Source: a virus. From it: 54,780 bases of DNA. The notes beneath the pieces were generated by a model. That model did no database searches. It saw nothing but the letters and a program-made list of their open reading frames with translations, and had not been told where the DNA came from. The stretch spans positions 1 through 54,780 of IMG/VR virus record IMGVR_UViG_3300010885_027186; one strand, 5' to 3'. Every line of letters starts with the position of its first letter. Positions within the stretch are counted from its first letter, which is position 1. The translations under genes were made by a program, and so were the position numbers. Below, in pieces: positions 9,207-16,509 of this stretch.

Positions 9207-9213
9207 TATTTAT
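9207..9213 (-). promoter_or_regulatory. Late-type promoter box ATAAATA
   Basis: ATAAATA on the minus strand, 17 bases before the ATG at 9190, overlapping the start codon of the divergent plus-strand gene. The two late boxes of this gap point away from each other's genes and each lies in or at the edge of the opposite gene. Confidence 0.4.
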
Positions 9214-9589
9214 GGGTGAAAACATGTTCCGTACTTTAAGCGAACATTATCCGTTTATTACAATGTGCATATATTCCAACGTGGAATACGTGGGCATTGT
9301 TCAAAACAGAGACGTTAACGTTACTACTATTTACGATTTTGGCAGCATAAATGCTGATGCCGACCGTCGTGTGTTCCTGGATCTAGCAGCCACTTGGTGG
9401 TGGGAAAGCAATCGCAGTGTGCCTATCAACATATTTTTAAAAGCTGAGTGGGAACGATTCCGGCCCTGCCTTAAAACTTTTGCCAACAAAGATTTAGAAA
9501 TATTGCATGGCCCTGTGTGCAGTCTCAATGATATCTCGCAGAGACGAAGCAAACGGCGCTCAATAACACTAGTAAGAAAAATTGATTGA
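9212..9589 (+). CDS. Small hypothetical protein
   Basis: 125 residues with a Trp-rich centre (ATWWWESNRSVPINIFLKAEW) and a basic C-terminus (SQRRSKRRS). The pattern is familiar from marine T4-like phages, but I know of no assigned function. The start is the ATG after GAGG; a second ATG five codons on is possible. A true TATAAATA box precedes it, so late expression is likely. Its stop overlaps the TTG start of the next gene. Confidence 0.65.
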   Translation: MGENMFRTLSEHYPFITMCIYSNVEYVGIVQNRDVNVTTIYDFGSINADADRRVFLDLAATWWWESNRSVPINIFLKAEWERFRPCLKTFANKDLEILHGPVCSLNDISQRRSKRRSITLVRKID

Positions 9590-10314
9590 ATAACCAAATA
9601 AAGGTATTATTAGCCATTGGAGTTGGTGGTGCCAGAATGGACTTTGTGGCCGGGTGGCTGGGACTCTTGGATAATTTTCTCAACAACCATTGGTCCATTG
9701 ATATAAACACTGGATGCAGTGCTGGTGACCAGTGGTCTCTTAAACCATTAGATTCTGGATTCCCTTTAACTGAAATACTCAACACTAAAAAACTAGTTCT
9801 GTCAAACACCAGTCGACTGACTTGGGCCGGGTCTGGGCACGGGGTGGGGCTTGACAAACTTCTCCCACAGATCAATGATAACAGTGTACAAATACTACAC
9901 ATTGATACCGCAAACACTCGGTACAAAAATAGAATAGCCTGGGAATTTCATGTCAAGACTTACATGAAACAAGACCGAGATAAAATGGTTTATTTTGGCG
10001 GTAAACCAGTTTGGAACATTGACAAAATTATTGGCGCGACTAACATTACCAACACTGATCGTGCTAACTATCTAATTGAATCATTTCAAAGATATCACCC
10101 AAGTCTTGACAAGACTGTAACAGTCCCGCATCTCAACATTCACTATGACGATATATTTGTACCAGGTGGCAGTAAAATACTATGCCAGACTCTAGCAATA
10201 GATGCTCCAGAGAGATATCATCAATACTGGGATGATATGTTAAAATATGCCCTTAGCCCAGCTGAACTAACTGTCTGGGACCACCTATGGCGCTACAGCG
10301 ACTACTATTCTTGA
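9586..10314 (+). CDS. Hypothetical protein, possible sulfotransferase-like
   Basis: 242 residues. The first residues VLLAIGVGGARMDFVAGWLG form a hydrophobic strand followed by a glycine-rich turn and helix, as in the phosphosulfate-binding loop of sulfotransferase-like proteins, but no further family motif is certain. The start is TTG in TTGA shared with the previous stop; the next ATG (9637) would remove the conserved-looking strand, so TTG is preferred. It converges on the mini-polymerase gene with a 10-base overlap. The function call is weak. Confidence 0.5.
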   Translation: MNNQIKVLLAIGVGGARMDFVAGWLGLLDNFLNNHWSIDINTGCSAGDQWSLKPLDSGFPLTEILNTKKLVLSNTSRLTWAGSGHGVGLDKLLPQINDNSVQILHIDTANTRYKNRIAWEFHVKTYMKQDRDKMVYFGGKPVWNIDKIIGATNITNTDRANYLIESFQRYHPSLDKTVTVPHLNIHYDDIFVPGGSKILCQTLAIDAPERYHQYWDDMLKYALSPAELTVWDHLWRYSDYYS

Positions 10315-10877
10315 TTTAATAAATTCATGTGTAGTGCTACCAAGGCAGCATAGCTCACAGCGTGTGCTTTTTTAAAAGTGTAACCTCGACTGTCATCTCC
10401 ATCCCATACTGAGTCAAATACATTACGCCAAGATTGTTTTTGTAAATGTGCTTTACCTGGTCTAATAATACTAATAAATGCAGCCATCTGTTGTGTATTT
10501 GTTGGGCGCATGCTCTGCAATAATTCAGTGTAGTTGCCCACGTGTACCAGTTGGCTTGCCCAGACAGCGTCTTGCCACAATCTATCCCAGGGTGGAGTAG
10601 TTGTCAGCATTTGATTGTAGTGTTCAGGACTTTTGATCAATTGATACACACTCATATTCAAAAAGTCTATTTTAAAATAGCCACGAGTCTCTGCTGTTTC
10701 GTAATCTATGGCTGCACAGTTGTTCAAAATATCTTGTGGTATGTCTGTAACATACACACCTGAATTGTGTCGGCGCACACGACCGTCAACTACTTGTCTT
10801 GCTGGAGTATGTTTAATCAAGCCAAGTACCTGATCTCGATTGGCAAAATCAATGTCAATATCTGCGCTCATTACCAT
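10305..10877 (-). CDS. Miniature DNA polymerase III alpha (C-family) palm-like protein
   Basis: 190 residues that line up in order with palm segments of bacterial DnaE. ADIDIDF..RDQVLGLI (5-21) matches PDFDVDF..RDQVI with the catalytic Asp pair at D8 and D10. HNSGVYVTDIP (37-47) matches HAGGVVIAP. GYFKIDFLNM (66-75) matches VKFDFLGL with the third catalytic Asp at D71. MAAFISIIRPG (131-141) matches MIALVALFRPG. YTFKKAHAVSYAALVALHM (166-184) matches YGFNKSHSAAYALVSYQT. The usual protein exceeds 1,000 residues; PHP, fingers, beta-binding and tau-binding parts are absent. Last of five overlapping genes. The start is ATG at 10877 or 10871, the latter with AGGA five bases upstream. Polymerase activity is unproven. 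Confidence 0.7.
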   Translation of the reverse strand: MVMSADIDIDFANRDQVLGLIKHTPARQVVDGRVRRHNSGVYVTDIPQDILNNCAAIDYETAETRGYFKIDFLNMSVYQLIKSPEHYNQMLTTTPPWDRLWQDAVWASQLVHVGNYTELLQSMRPTNTQQMAAFISIIRPGKAHLQKQSWRNVFDSVWDGDDSRGYTFKKAHAVSYAALVALHMNLLNQE

Positions 10878-11545
10878 CCTGCCTTTGCTAATATGTCTCG
10901 TGTGTACTCGGTATCAGCTACGTAGTCACGAAACTTTTTTTGCCAAAAATCACTGTCAATAATATTCCAAATCATGGAAATTTGTCCCGGGTTCAGTCTA
11001 GCAAGAAACTCTTGCCCCGATGCACAATTATACACTACCCAGGGACTTATGCGACCTGATACAACGGCATGACATATTGCATTGTCATTGCCATAACGCA
11101 AAAAGTCATGCGATGGGTTGTTGGTTTCCTCGCTCCAGGTTATGCTGTGTTCGATTGCACGAGCCAGTGCATCAGATATGTTTTCACTGCGCAAGTAATC
11201 AGCTAGGTATTCTGTATAAACACTATCCCGGCACCAGTTGTCAATTTTTTTATTTTGTTTAACTACCCAATCTATAAATCTAGACACATTCACAGCACGG
11301 ATAGCTACACAATAACGCCCAAATTTTACAAATGCCTTGTAGTAAGGTGATTTAGCAAAGTCGTCGAATGTTTTTAGTCGTGCTGATCCTTGGCTGATTT
11401 CGTAGAATCGCAAATAAGATTGCAAGCCCAGTTGAACACCTACTTCAGATTGTTCTTGATGTCGGCGTTTGGCCTCACACACGTGAACTGCTAGACTGGT
11501 TTCTTTTATAAAACTTTTTTCACAGTAACGACATTGGTAAGTCAT
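10871..11545 (-). CDS. Zinc-finger protein upstream of the mini-polymerase
   Basis: 224 residues. The N-terminus has a C2H2-like finger, YQCRYCEKSFIKETSLAVHV followed by C28 and H33, so C5, C8, H22 and C28 or H33 can bind zinc. The remainder is helical with conserved-looking Trp and Tyr (PYYKAFVKFGRYC, RFIDWVVKQNKKIDNWC) and no known catalytic motif. It overlaps the mini-polymerase start by up to seven bases and is itself coupled to the upstream gene by ATGA. A DNA-binding partner of the polymerase-like protein is a reasonable inference, not shown by sequence. Confidence 0.65.
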   Translation of the reverse strand: MTYQCRYCEKSFIKETSLAVHVCEAKRRHQEQSEVGVQLGLQSYLRFYEISQGSARLKTFDDFAKSPYYKAFVKFGRYCVAIRAVNVSRFIDWVVKQNKKIDNWCRDSVYTEYLADYLRSENISDALARAIEHSITWSEETNNPSHDFLRYGNDNAICHAVVSGRISPWVVYNCASGQEFLARLNPGQISMIWNIIDSDFWQKKFRDYVADTEYTRDILAKAGW

Positions 11546-11991
11546 TTATCTTGGCCTAGATCCTTGAGATGTGCGTCGATGTCTTTTTGTGACACCAAAT
11601 GACTTAGTGTTTCTGCATCACTACCCTTCATGTTGGGGTACAAGTTCATCAATTGTTTTTTCTTTGTACCAGCATTGGCTTTGTTGTCATCTTTCTTTTT
11701 GGGCGAGATCCACTGGTGTTTAAACGTACCCATGCCCGGACTCACTGCTGTGGCACACAACCATTGCAATTTGGGATGCCGGTTTATGGCAAAAAAGTGT
11801 TTGTTGAGATAGTGATTGCAACTTTGTAGATAGTATTCTTGTAGTTCTTGGCTGCCGTGCACAGCCGACCCCCATCGAATCATTAGATAGTTGCTGAACT
11901 TCTTGCGTTCTTCATCTGTCAGACTGTCGTAAAAGTCTCGATCCTTGCGGTCAAGACATGCCATTTCGTTGTGTATGCTAAGTTTATCCAT
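11542..11991 (-). CDS. Conserved-type hypothetical protein (weak clamp-loader gp62 candidate)
   Basis: 149 residues with DFYDSLTDEERKKFSNYLMI, a RWGSAVHGS turn, and NRHPKLQWLCATAVSPGMG, then a basic KKKDDNK stretch. I have a loose memory of similar proteins near replication genes of marine T4-like phages. The small clamp-loader subunit gp62 is one possibility, but no gp44 is next to it and I cannot align it with T4 gp62, so the name is not assigned. It overlaps both neighbours (8 and 4 bases) in the five-gene unit that ends with the mini-polymerase. Confidence 0.6.
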   Translation of the reverse strand: MDKLSIHNEMACLDRKDRDFYDSLTDEERKKFSNYLMIRWGSAVHGSQELQEYYLQSCNHYLNKHFFAINRHPKLQWLCATAVSPGMGTFKHQWISPKKKDDNKANAGTKKKQLMNLYPNMKGSDAETLSHLVSQKDIDAHLKDLGQDK

Positions 11992-12172
11992 TGCGTCGAT
12001 TAATCATTGCAGTTGCATCGTCGACTCTTGCCTTGAGTCTCTTTAGTTCTCTTTCAAGAAAATCAATACGACTATTTTGTGCTTTTATTAATTCTTTAAG
12101 ATCCTGACTGTGGTCAGTTTTTTGTTCAACAGCAACTTTTACCGGGGGTCCACTTTTTTCGTATTGTTCCAT
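11984..12172 (-). CDS. Small coiled-coil protein
   Basis: 62 residues from the ATG at 12172; a TTG three codons earlier in the same frame is the alternative. The C-terminal half, LIKAQNSRIDFLERELKRLK and on, is a clear heptad coiled coil, so it likely oligomerises. The N-terminus is polar. It overlaps the downstream gene by eight bases and lies in the unit transcribed from the promoter at 12682-12710. Function is unknown. Confidence 0.6.
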   Translation of the reverse strand: MEQYEKSGPPVKVAVEQKTDHSQDLKELIKAQNSRIDFLERELKRLKARVDDATAMINRRNG

Positions 12173-12174
12173 GA

Positions 12175-12675
12175 TTACCAAGCCTTGTTATAATCGACTA
12201 TTTCGCAATTTCTACTTACATCTTTTACAAAATAAACACAGTCGGGGTTTTTATGATCTGTCAGCGGGACTGCCAGCATCTGTCCGTTCTTGAGTTTAGG
12301 AGCATACCATGTGACTTCGTGGTACACGTCTACAATTTCAATCTCAGGGAAACTGGGCCTAAAGCTACTCAAGGGATTGAATTGAAATACCTTAAATCCT
12401 CGATCATTGATTGACGTTAAAGGTAACACTTCAAGGTCCCCTAGATCGGGTTCACCAATAAGTATCTGCCAATCCATGGGCATCTTGATTGTGTCCTCGC
12501 CCACACGCAATATCAATGCAGGAGCCGCAAAGCTTTCTAGAAAGATTAAAGGTATGTAGTAATAGTCAGGATTAGAAGTGTCCGAATTATCTAGGATAGC
12601 AAACCTCATGTCGTCTACCTCTTCTGGCAGCGTGTCAAGGTTGTAGGGCCGATTGTCTAGTGTTAGTATTCTCAT
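12175..12675 (-). CDS. Conserved-type hypothetical protein, first gene of the mini-polymerase unit
   Basis: 166 residues, acidic, starting MRILTLDNRPYNLDTLPEEV. It has segments FLESFAAPALILRVGEDTI, LPLTSINDRGFKVFQFNPLS and VYFVKDVSRNCEIVDYNKAW. The whole protein looks well conserved in marine T4-like phages, but I know no function. No Shine-Dalgarno sequence precedes the ATG; instead the TATACT -10 element ends six bases before it, so the mRNA is predicted to start at the start codon. It heads five overlapping genes. Confidence 0.7.
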   Translation of the reverse strand: MRILTLDNRPYNLDTLPEEVDDMRFAILDNSDTSNPDYYYIPLIFLESFAAPALILRVGEDTIKMPMDWQILIGEPDLGDLEVLPLTSINDRGFKVFQFNPLSSFRPSFPEIEIVDVYHEVTWYAPKLKNGQMLAVPLTDHKNPDCVYFVKDVSRNCEIVDYNKAW

Positions 12676-12681
12676 GAGTGT

Positions 12682-12710
12682 AGTATAGCAGGTATAATTG
12701 TAAATGTCAA
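12682..12710 (-). promoter_or_regulatory. Near-consensus sigma70 promoter, leaderless
   Basis: TTGACA (12705-12710), 17-base spacer, TATACT (12682-12687) preceded by TGC (extended -10), on the minus strand. The -35 overlaps the end of the uvsW gene. Six bases separate the -10 from the ATG at 12675, so +1 is predicted at the A of the start codon. Confidence 0.75.
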
Positions 12711-14173
12711 ATTTTCATCCATTCCAACTTCTCTTGTGTGAAAGGATAGTTGGCTTCTTTGTAAAACTGCTTGCGTTTGGTCAAGTGACGCTTGGCAAAC
12801 TTGCAGGTACTGGTTATGTCCCAGATCTGAACATGATCCTTGTCTTCGGCTTTTCTTATGCCACGCCCAATGCTTTGTATAACGCGGACAAAGCTTTTTC
12901 CGGGTTCCACAAGAACCAGATTAAAAATCCTAGGGATATTAATGCCCACAGCGGCAACACCATAGGTAGCCACAATAATCTTATCAACACTGTCTGCCAC
13001 TTGATCATATTCATCTTGTCTGTCTTTTGCTTTGGTTGCGCCCGATACAAATACTGATTTGTCTCCCAGACGTTCCACCAATTGGCGTCCACACTCGGTA
13101 CGATCTACCAAGACCAAGGTATTGCCGGTTAAATTAACTTGTTGTATTAGATTGGCCATGGTATCTAATCGGCCAGATTCTTCCAGCAAGTATTTAAGCT
13201 CGCTTTGATAATCATTGTACTCCACGTGATCCACCAGTTGTACAATGTTTACATGGCACTGTGCTAGCACTCCTCGATCCTGTAGTTCGCTGGCAGCAAG
13301 TCTGCTAATCACAGGACCTAGACTAACCAACAAACTTACGCTTTCAAATTTCTCCTTGGGTATTGTGCCCGTTAATCCCCAACGAATAGGCACTCTAGAC
13401 ATCACGCCCGTTAGCAAAGTTTTGAGTGCATCTGCCTTGGCCATGTGCACTTCGTCTACTATAACGCACACCACATCTTCCATGAAGTCTTGTATGGTGA
13501 ATTCTGCTTTGCCCGACTTGGTGTCTTTCAACAAGTTGTTTAGACTTTGCCAGGTGCAAATGGTGTGTGTTCGGCCATATTCTTTTCTGTCGCCAAAATA
13601 CACGCCCACATTCAAGCCCAAGTTAACATAGTCTTTTTCTGTTTGTGTCACTAGACTCTTGTTGGGCACAATAACAATGCTACGACCATATGGTTCAATT
13701 CTACTGCTCAAGGCCGCAGTCATAACAGTTTTGCCTGCACCCGTAGCCACTTCCTGAATGCATTGTGGGTTGTTCAAGTAGTTGTTCACAATCTCAACTT
13801 GGTAGTCACGCATCATGACTGGTTCCCCAGCTTGCGGGTGGCCTTTGGGCCAAGACTTGTGTGCAAATGACGTTTCTTCAAATGGTACAAAGTCAAACGA
13901 CACTGAATAGTCTCGTTGGTCATCTAGTTCAACGTCGTAATTGTACTGTTCAAGTACAGGGATGATCTCGGGCAACAAGTTGGTAAATGTACTGCCACCC
14001 AGTTGGAAGTAGGCCATTTTGCCATCCCACCGTCCCAGTCTCACAGCTGGTAGATATCGTGCATAAGGTATTTCGTATTTGAATTGTTTGGTCAATCTTT
14101 GACGCATGTCTAGATCAAGTCCTTCGATCTTGATATTGACTTCATCTTTGATTACTATGGTTGCTGTTTTCAT
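12707..14173 (-). CDS. uvsW: UvsW-like DNA/RNA helicase (superfamily 2)
   Basis: Branch-migration helicase that remodels recombination and fork intermediates. Motifs in order: N-terminal UvsW domain with VRLGRWDGKMAYF, Walker A EVATGAGKT (about 141-149), DEVH (240-243, where DEAH/DECH is usual), GLTGTIP, and the motif VI region QSIGRGIRKAED. The start is set at ATGA (14173) shared with the stop of the upstream gene; an ATG at 14203 in the same frame would add ten unlikely residues and overlap the upstream gene by 34 bases. 488 residues is normal. The -35 of the next operon's promoter overlaps the 3' end. Confidence 0.9.
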   Translation of the reverse strand: MKTATIVIKDEVNIKIEGLDLDMRQRLTKQFKYEIPYARYLPAVRLGRWDGKMAYFQLGGSTFTNLLPEIIPVLEQYNYDVELDDQRDYSVSFDFVPFEETSFAHKSWPKGHPQAGEPVMMRDYQVEIVNNYLNNPQCIQEVATGAGKTVMTAALSSRIEPYGRSIVIVPNKSLVTQTEKDYVNLGLNVGVYFGDRKEYGRTHTICTWQSLNNLLKDTKSGKAEFTIQDFMEDVVCVIVDEVHMAKADALKTLLTGVMSRVPIRWGLTGTIPKEKFESVSLLVSLGPVISRLAASELQDRGVLAQCHVNIVQLVDHVEYNDYQSELKYLLEESGRLDTMANLIQQVNLTGNTLVLVDRTECGRQLVERLGDKSVFVSGATKAKDRQDEYDQVADSVDKIIVATYGVAAVGINIPRIFNLVLVEPGKSFVRVIQSIGRGIRKAEDKDHVQIWDITSTCKFAKRHLTKRKQFYKEANYPFTQEKLEWMKI

Positions 14174-14712
14174 TTTGTCAATCCGGTTTGTTGTTGCAAC
14201 CATGTATGGTATATGTTTGCATCTACTGCGGGCACTAGTTGTAGTAAATCTTCCACAGCATGTCCTGTTACAATACGTTCAAGTTGTATTATACGCTGAG
14301 TTTTTGTTTTAATCAAGCTGGAAAAGTCCCGCATTACTTGTGCATATCCTTTTACATTGTTTGCGCCACATGATTCAACCATTTCTTGCCACACATGCGG
14401 TCGGTGTAGTTGTTGAAATCGTGTGGCTGCCCATAAAGCAGTATCCCAATCTTCGACTGTGATGGCAATAAAATCATGTGCTTGGCGCACATGGTATTCT
14501 AAATCATGACTAGGGATGCTGTTCCAGTGTTGCGATGCTCGAACCAGGTACTGATTGCGTTCCTGATCACCGGCAAACAAGTGTGTCTTTTTCAATAAAC
14601 TACGGTCAGGTGCTAGACGCAGTGTGTTATTTACTACAGCTTCCTGGGGATCGATCATGGCAGTAACAAGATCGCCACATGCGCCGCCATTATAACACAC
14701 AATTTCAATCAT
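14170..14712 (-). CDS. Hypothetical protein with a P-loop-like start
   Basis: 180 residues. MIEIVCYNGGACGDLVTAMI has the strand, Gly-rich loop and helix of a degenerate nucleotide or phosphosulfate binding loop, as in sulfotransferase-like phage proteins and the gene at 9586-10314. The rest is helical with several Trp/His. It is coupled by ATGA to both the upstream and downstream genes, inside the early-type unit from 15943 to uvsW. The functional suggestion is weak. Confidence 0.55.
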   Translation of the reverse strand: MIEIVCYNGGACGDLVTAMIDPQEAVVNNTLRLAPDRSLLKKTHLFAGDQERNQYLVRASQHWNSIPSHDLEYHVRQAHDFIAITVEDWDTALWAATRFQQLHRPHVWQEMVESCGANNVKGYAQVMRDFSSLIKTKTQRIIQLERIVTGHAVEDLLQLVPAVDANIYHTWLQQQTGLTK

Positions 14713-15401
14713 GCAATTACTTCCCAGGGGCTACCTTGATACACAAACCAGAACTTTAGATTGCCATTGGTGGTATCAGGATTTTCTAACATGTCATAAT
14801 GGCCATTTTCATCTGGCACTTTCCGTTCAAAGTCTATCGAATGCCATACCAAAGTAAATCCATGCGCTGATAAATCAATTGCCCAATTTAAAAAATGTTG
14901 TTCCATGTCAACAGTAAGTCTATTAACATACATTTGGGTATCTCGAAAACTGTAAAATACTCTGCACCCAGGGCGCATTATTTTGCTGTAATTAATCAAA
15001 TGGTTGTTGAGTCCCGGCAGTGTGACCCAATGGTCTCCCCGATTGTTTACCACAGCAAAATTATCAGCACGAAAATTTACAGTATTTGCGATATCAGCAC
15101 GGTCAAGACAGATATGTGCATCGGGATAAAAGGTTTTAACCACTGGGTGCATTTCAATTACTTCTACATCAGGAAAGATATCCCGTATGTAGTAGCCGGC
15201 ACTGCCAAAAAATACAGTGGTACCTGGTTGGCAATTTTTAAGTATAGAATAATCATATTCATCTAGTACTGCTGAATCAGGGTTCTTTCTGTTTGTTAAC
15301 CAATACTGGTGTTTGAGTCGCCCTGCTCGATATCTAAAGTACTGAGTTTTCCAGTCAGTTCGAATACGCTGTTCATGAAAATGTTCTATTAGCTTTGTCA
15401 T
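14709..15401 (-). CDS. Putative class I methyltransferase-like protein
   Basis: 230 residues. VFFGSAGYYIRDIFPDVEVI followed by EMHP resembles methyltransferase motif I and the acidic end of strand 2. Later segments RADNFAVVNNRGDHWV and MRPGCRVFYSFRD resemble the strand 4 and strand 5 region. The glycine loop is atypical (GSAGYY) and is shared with the protein at 3968-4531 (NSAGWYF). Substrate unknown. Coupled by ATGA to the genes on both sides. An alternative is a degenerate methyltransferase fold used for binding. Confidence 0.5.
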   Translation of the reverse strand: MTKLIEHFHEQRIRTDWKTQYFRYRAGRLKHQYWLTNRKNPDSAVLDEYDYSILKNCQPGTTVFFGSAGYYIRDIFPDVEVIEMHPVVKTFYPDAHICLDRADIANTVNFRADNFAVVNNRGDHWVTLPGLNNHLINYSKIMRPGCRVFYSFRDTQMYVNRLTVDMEQHFLNWAIDLSAHGFTLVWHSIDFERKVPDENGHYDMLENPDTTNGNLKFWFVYQGSPWEVIA

Positions 15402-15943
15402 TTTTGAATATAAAATAGTCTGTCAGGGATAACCCAAGTAAAGCTTTCCCCATGGTCTATGTAGTCCTGACTTAGATCCAATATCTTGGTTTGGGGCAAA
15501 CTTTTACGCAGCCATTGAGGAATGGCCAGCGTCAACTTGTCACTTAGTGTAGAGTCAATATAACTATTATCAATATTGATATAATGTCTGTTCAAGCAAA
15601 CAAAAAGATTTGGACATTGATCTAATAGAATGCGTATCTGTTCAACTAACACAGCACACGGATACCTACTGAATTTTTGATCTGTTATTACAACCAAGTC
15701 TGCTTGGTCGGGACTTGCGACACGTTGTACTTGATCAAAGTCCACAAACACATCCGTATCAGTTACAAAGTGCACACGTCGGAATTCATTTAAAACTATG
15801 AAATCCTCAATTTGTTTTTCTCTACGCATACGCACTTCTTCTACAAAAAACTTGCGTTGGGTTGCATTCCAAACGCGGGCCCATTTATAAAGATTGCGTG
15901 GAGATTCTATTTGTAATGTTTTACTGGGTTGATTAATATTCAT
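15398..15943 (-). CDS. Hypothetical protein, first gene of the uvsW unit
   Basis: 181 residues. It starts MNINQPSKTLQIESPRNLYK and has strands HFVTDTDVFVDFDQVQRVA and ADLVVITDQKF with an acidic loop between. I do not recognise the family. It is the first of four coupled genes leading to uvsW and is preceded by a strong sigma70-type promoter whose -10 ends eight bases before the ATG, without any Shine-Dalgarno sequence. Confidence 0.6.
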   Translation of the reverse strand: MNINQPSKTLQIESPRNLYKWARVWNATQRKFFVEEVRMRREKQIEDFIVLNEFRRVHFVTDTDVFVDFDQVQRVASPDQADLVVITDQKFSRYPCAVLVEQIRILLDQCPNLFVCLNRHYINIDNSYIDSTLSDKLTLAIPQWLRKSLPQTKILDLSQDYIDHGESFTWVIPDRLFYIQK

Positions 15944-15951
15944 TGTGTAGT

Positions 15952-15980
15952 ACTATAACATTTATCATCACACAAGTCAA
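15952..15980 (-). promoter_or_regulatory. Sigma70-type promoter, near-leaderless
   Basis: TTGACT (15975-15980), 17-base spacer, TATAGT (15952-15957) with TGT before it. The -35 shares its T residues with the T-run of the terminator at 15979-16010. The ATG at 15943 is eight bases from the -10. Confidence 0.75.
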
Positions 15981-16010
15981 AAAAACAGGTACCGTTTTAT
16001 GGGTACCTGT
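15979..16010 (-). terminator. Intrinsic terminator
   Basis: On the minus strand ACAGGTACC and GGTACCTGT form a nine-base-pair stem with an eight-base loop, followed by seven T. It ends the transcript of the small-gene set (16062-17088) directly before the next promoter. A second stem, CGGATTGTC/GACAATCCG at 16017-16025 and 16045-16053, precedes it in the same transcript. Confidence 0.85.
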
Positions 16011-16061
16011 CAAAAACGGATTGTCTAGGAGCTAGACTAAAATTGACAATCCGGTAAACTG

Positions 16062-16259
16062 TTAGGCCATACGATCTACATTTTGTCCTGGTTGATTCAT
16101 TTGGCGATTGCGTTCAATGCGCTTTTGTTCGTTCACTTCGGCTTGTTGTTTGTTGTGACGTTCTTCTAATCGCCGTTCCTCGTGCCGCTGTTCTAGACGT
16201 TTGTACTCTGTGCGCTGGTATATTTCGTTGTTGTATGCAGTAACTCTGGTCACGTCCAT
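16062..16259 (-). CDS. Small highly charged helical protein
   Basis: 65 residues, almost entirely Glu, Arg, Gln, Asn and Lys in the middle (KRLEQRHEERRLEERHNKQQ), predicted as one long helix or coiled coil. It has AGGAGA seven bases before ATG. It is the last gene before the terminator at 15979-16010. Phage accessory proteins of this type often bind nucleic acid or host protein, but nothing specific can be said here. Confidence 0.6.
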   Translation of the reverse strand: MDVTRVTAYNNEIYQRTEYKRLEQRHEERRLEERHNKQQAEVNEQKRIERNRQMNQPGQNVDRMA

Positions 16260-16278
16260 GTCAATCTCCTGGTTACAC

Positions 16279-16494
16279 TTAATTATCTTCTATCTTTTCA
16301 ATATCAAAATGTATGAGCAAATCTCTACCCAGTAACGGACCATGTTCCCAGGCACCCCTGGCATAACGATCACATTCCCGTACAATCAACTCAGCATACT
16401 TTTCCAACGCGGCTTCCCACTGAGGTCTTTTTGCACCAAGTCCGTAGATTTCAAGACCGCTTTCTTTTTCAAATTGTCTGAGTTGCTTGTTCAT
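16279..16494 (-). CDS. Small hypothetical protein (FAELIV-type family)
   Basis: 71 residues, with LEKYAELIVRECDRYARGAW in the middle. This segment resembles FAKLVVQDCVQTLVNYGYTD in the neighbouring gene, so the two are likely distant paralogs of a small family common in marine phages. AAAGG precedes the ATG. Function unknown. It has a single Cys and no transmembrane segment. Confidence 0.6.
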   Translation of the reverse strand: MNKQLRQFEKESGLEIYGLGAKRPQWEAALEKYAELIVRECDRYARGAWEHGPLLGRDLLIHFDIEKIEDN

Positions 16495-16509
16495 TTGTGA
16501 CCTTTAATT

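Noticed and set aside
12856-13092. Minus-strand frame with a hydrophobic, membrane-like product inside uvsW
   Set aside because: It lies wholly within uvsW in another frame and has no own ribosome site.
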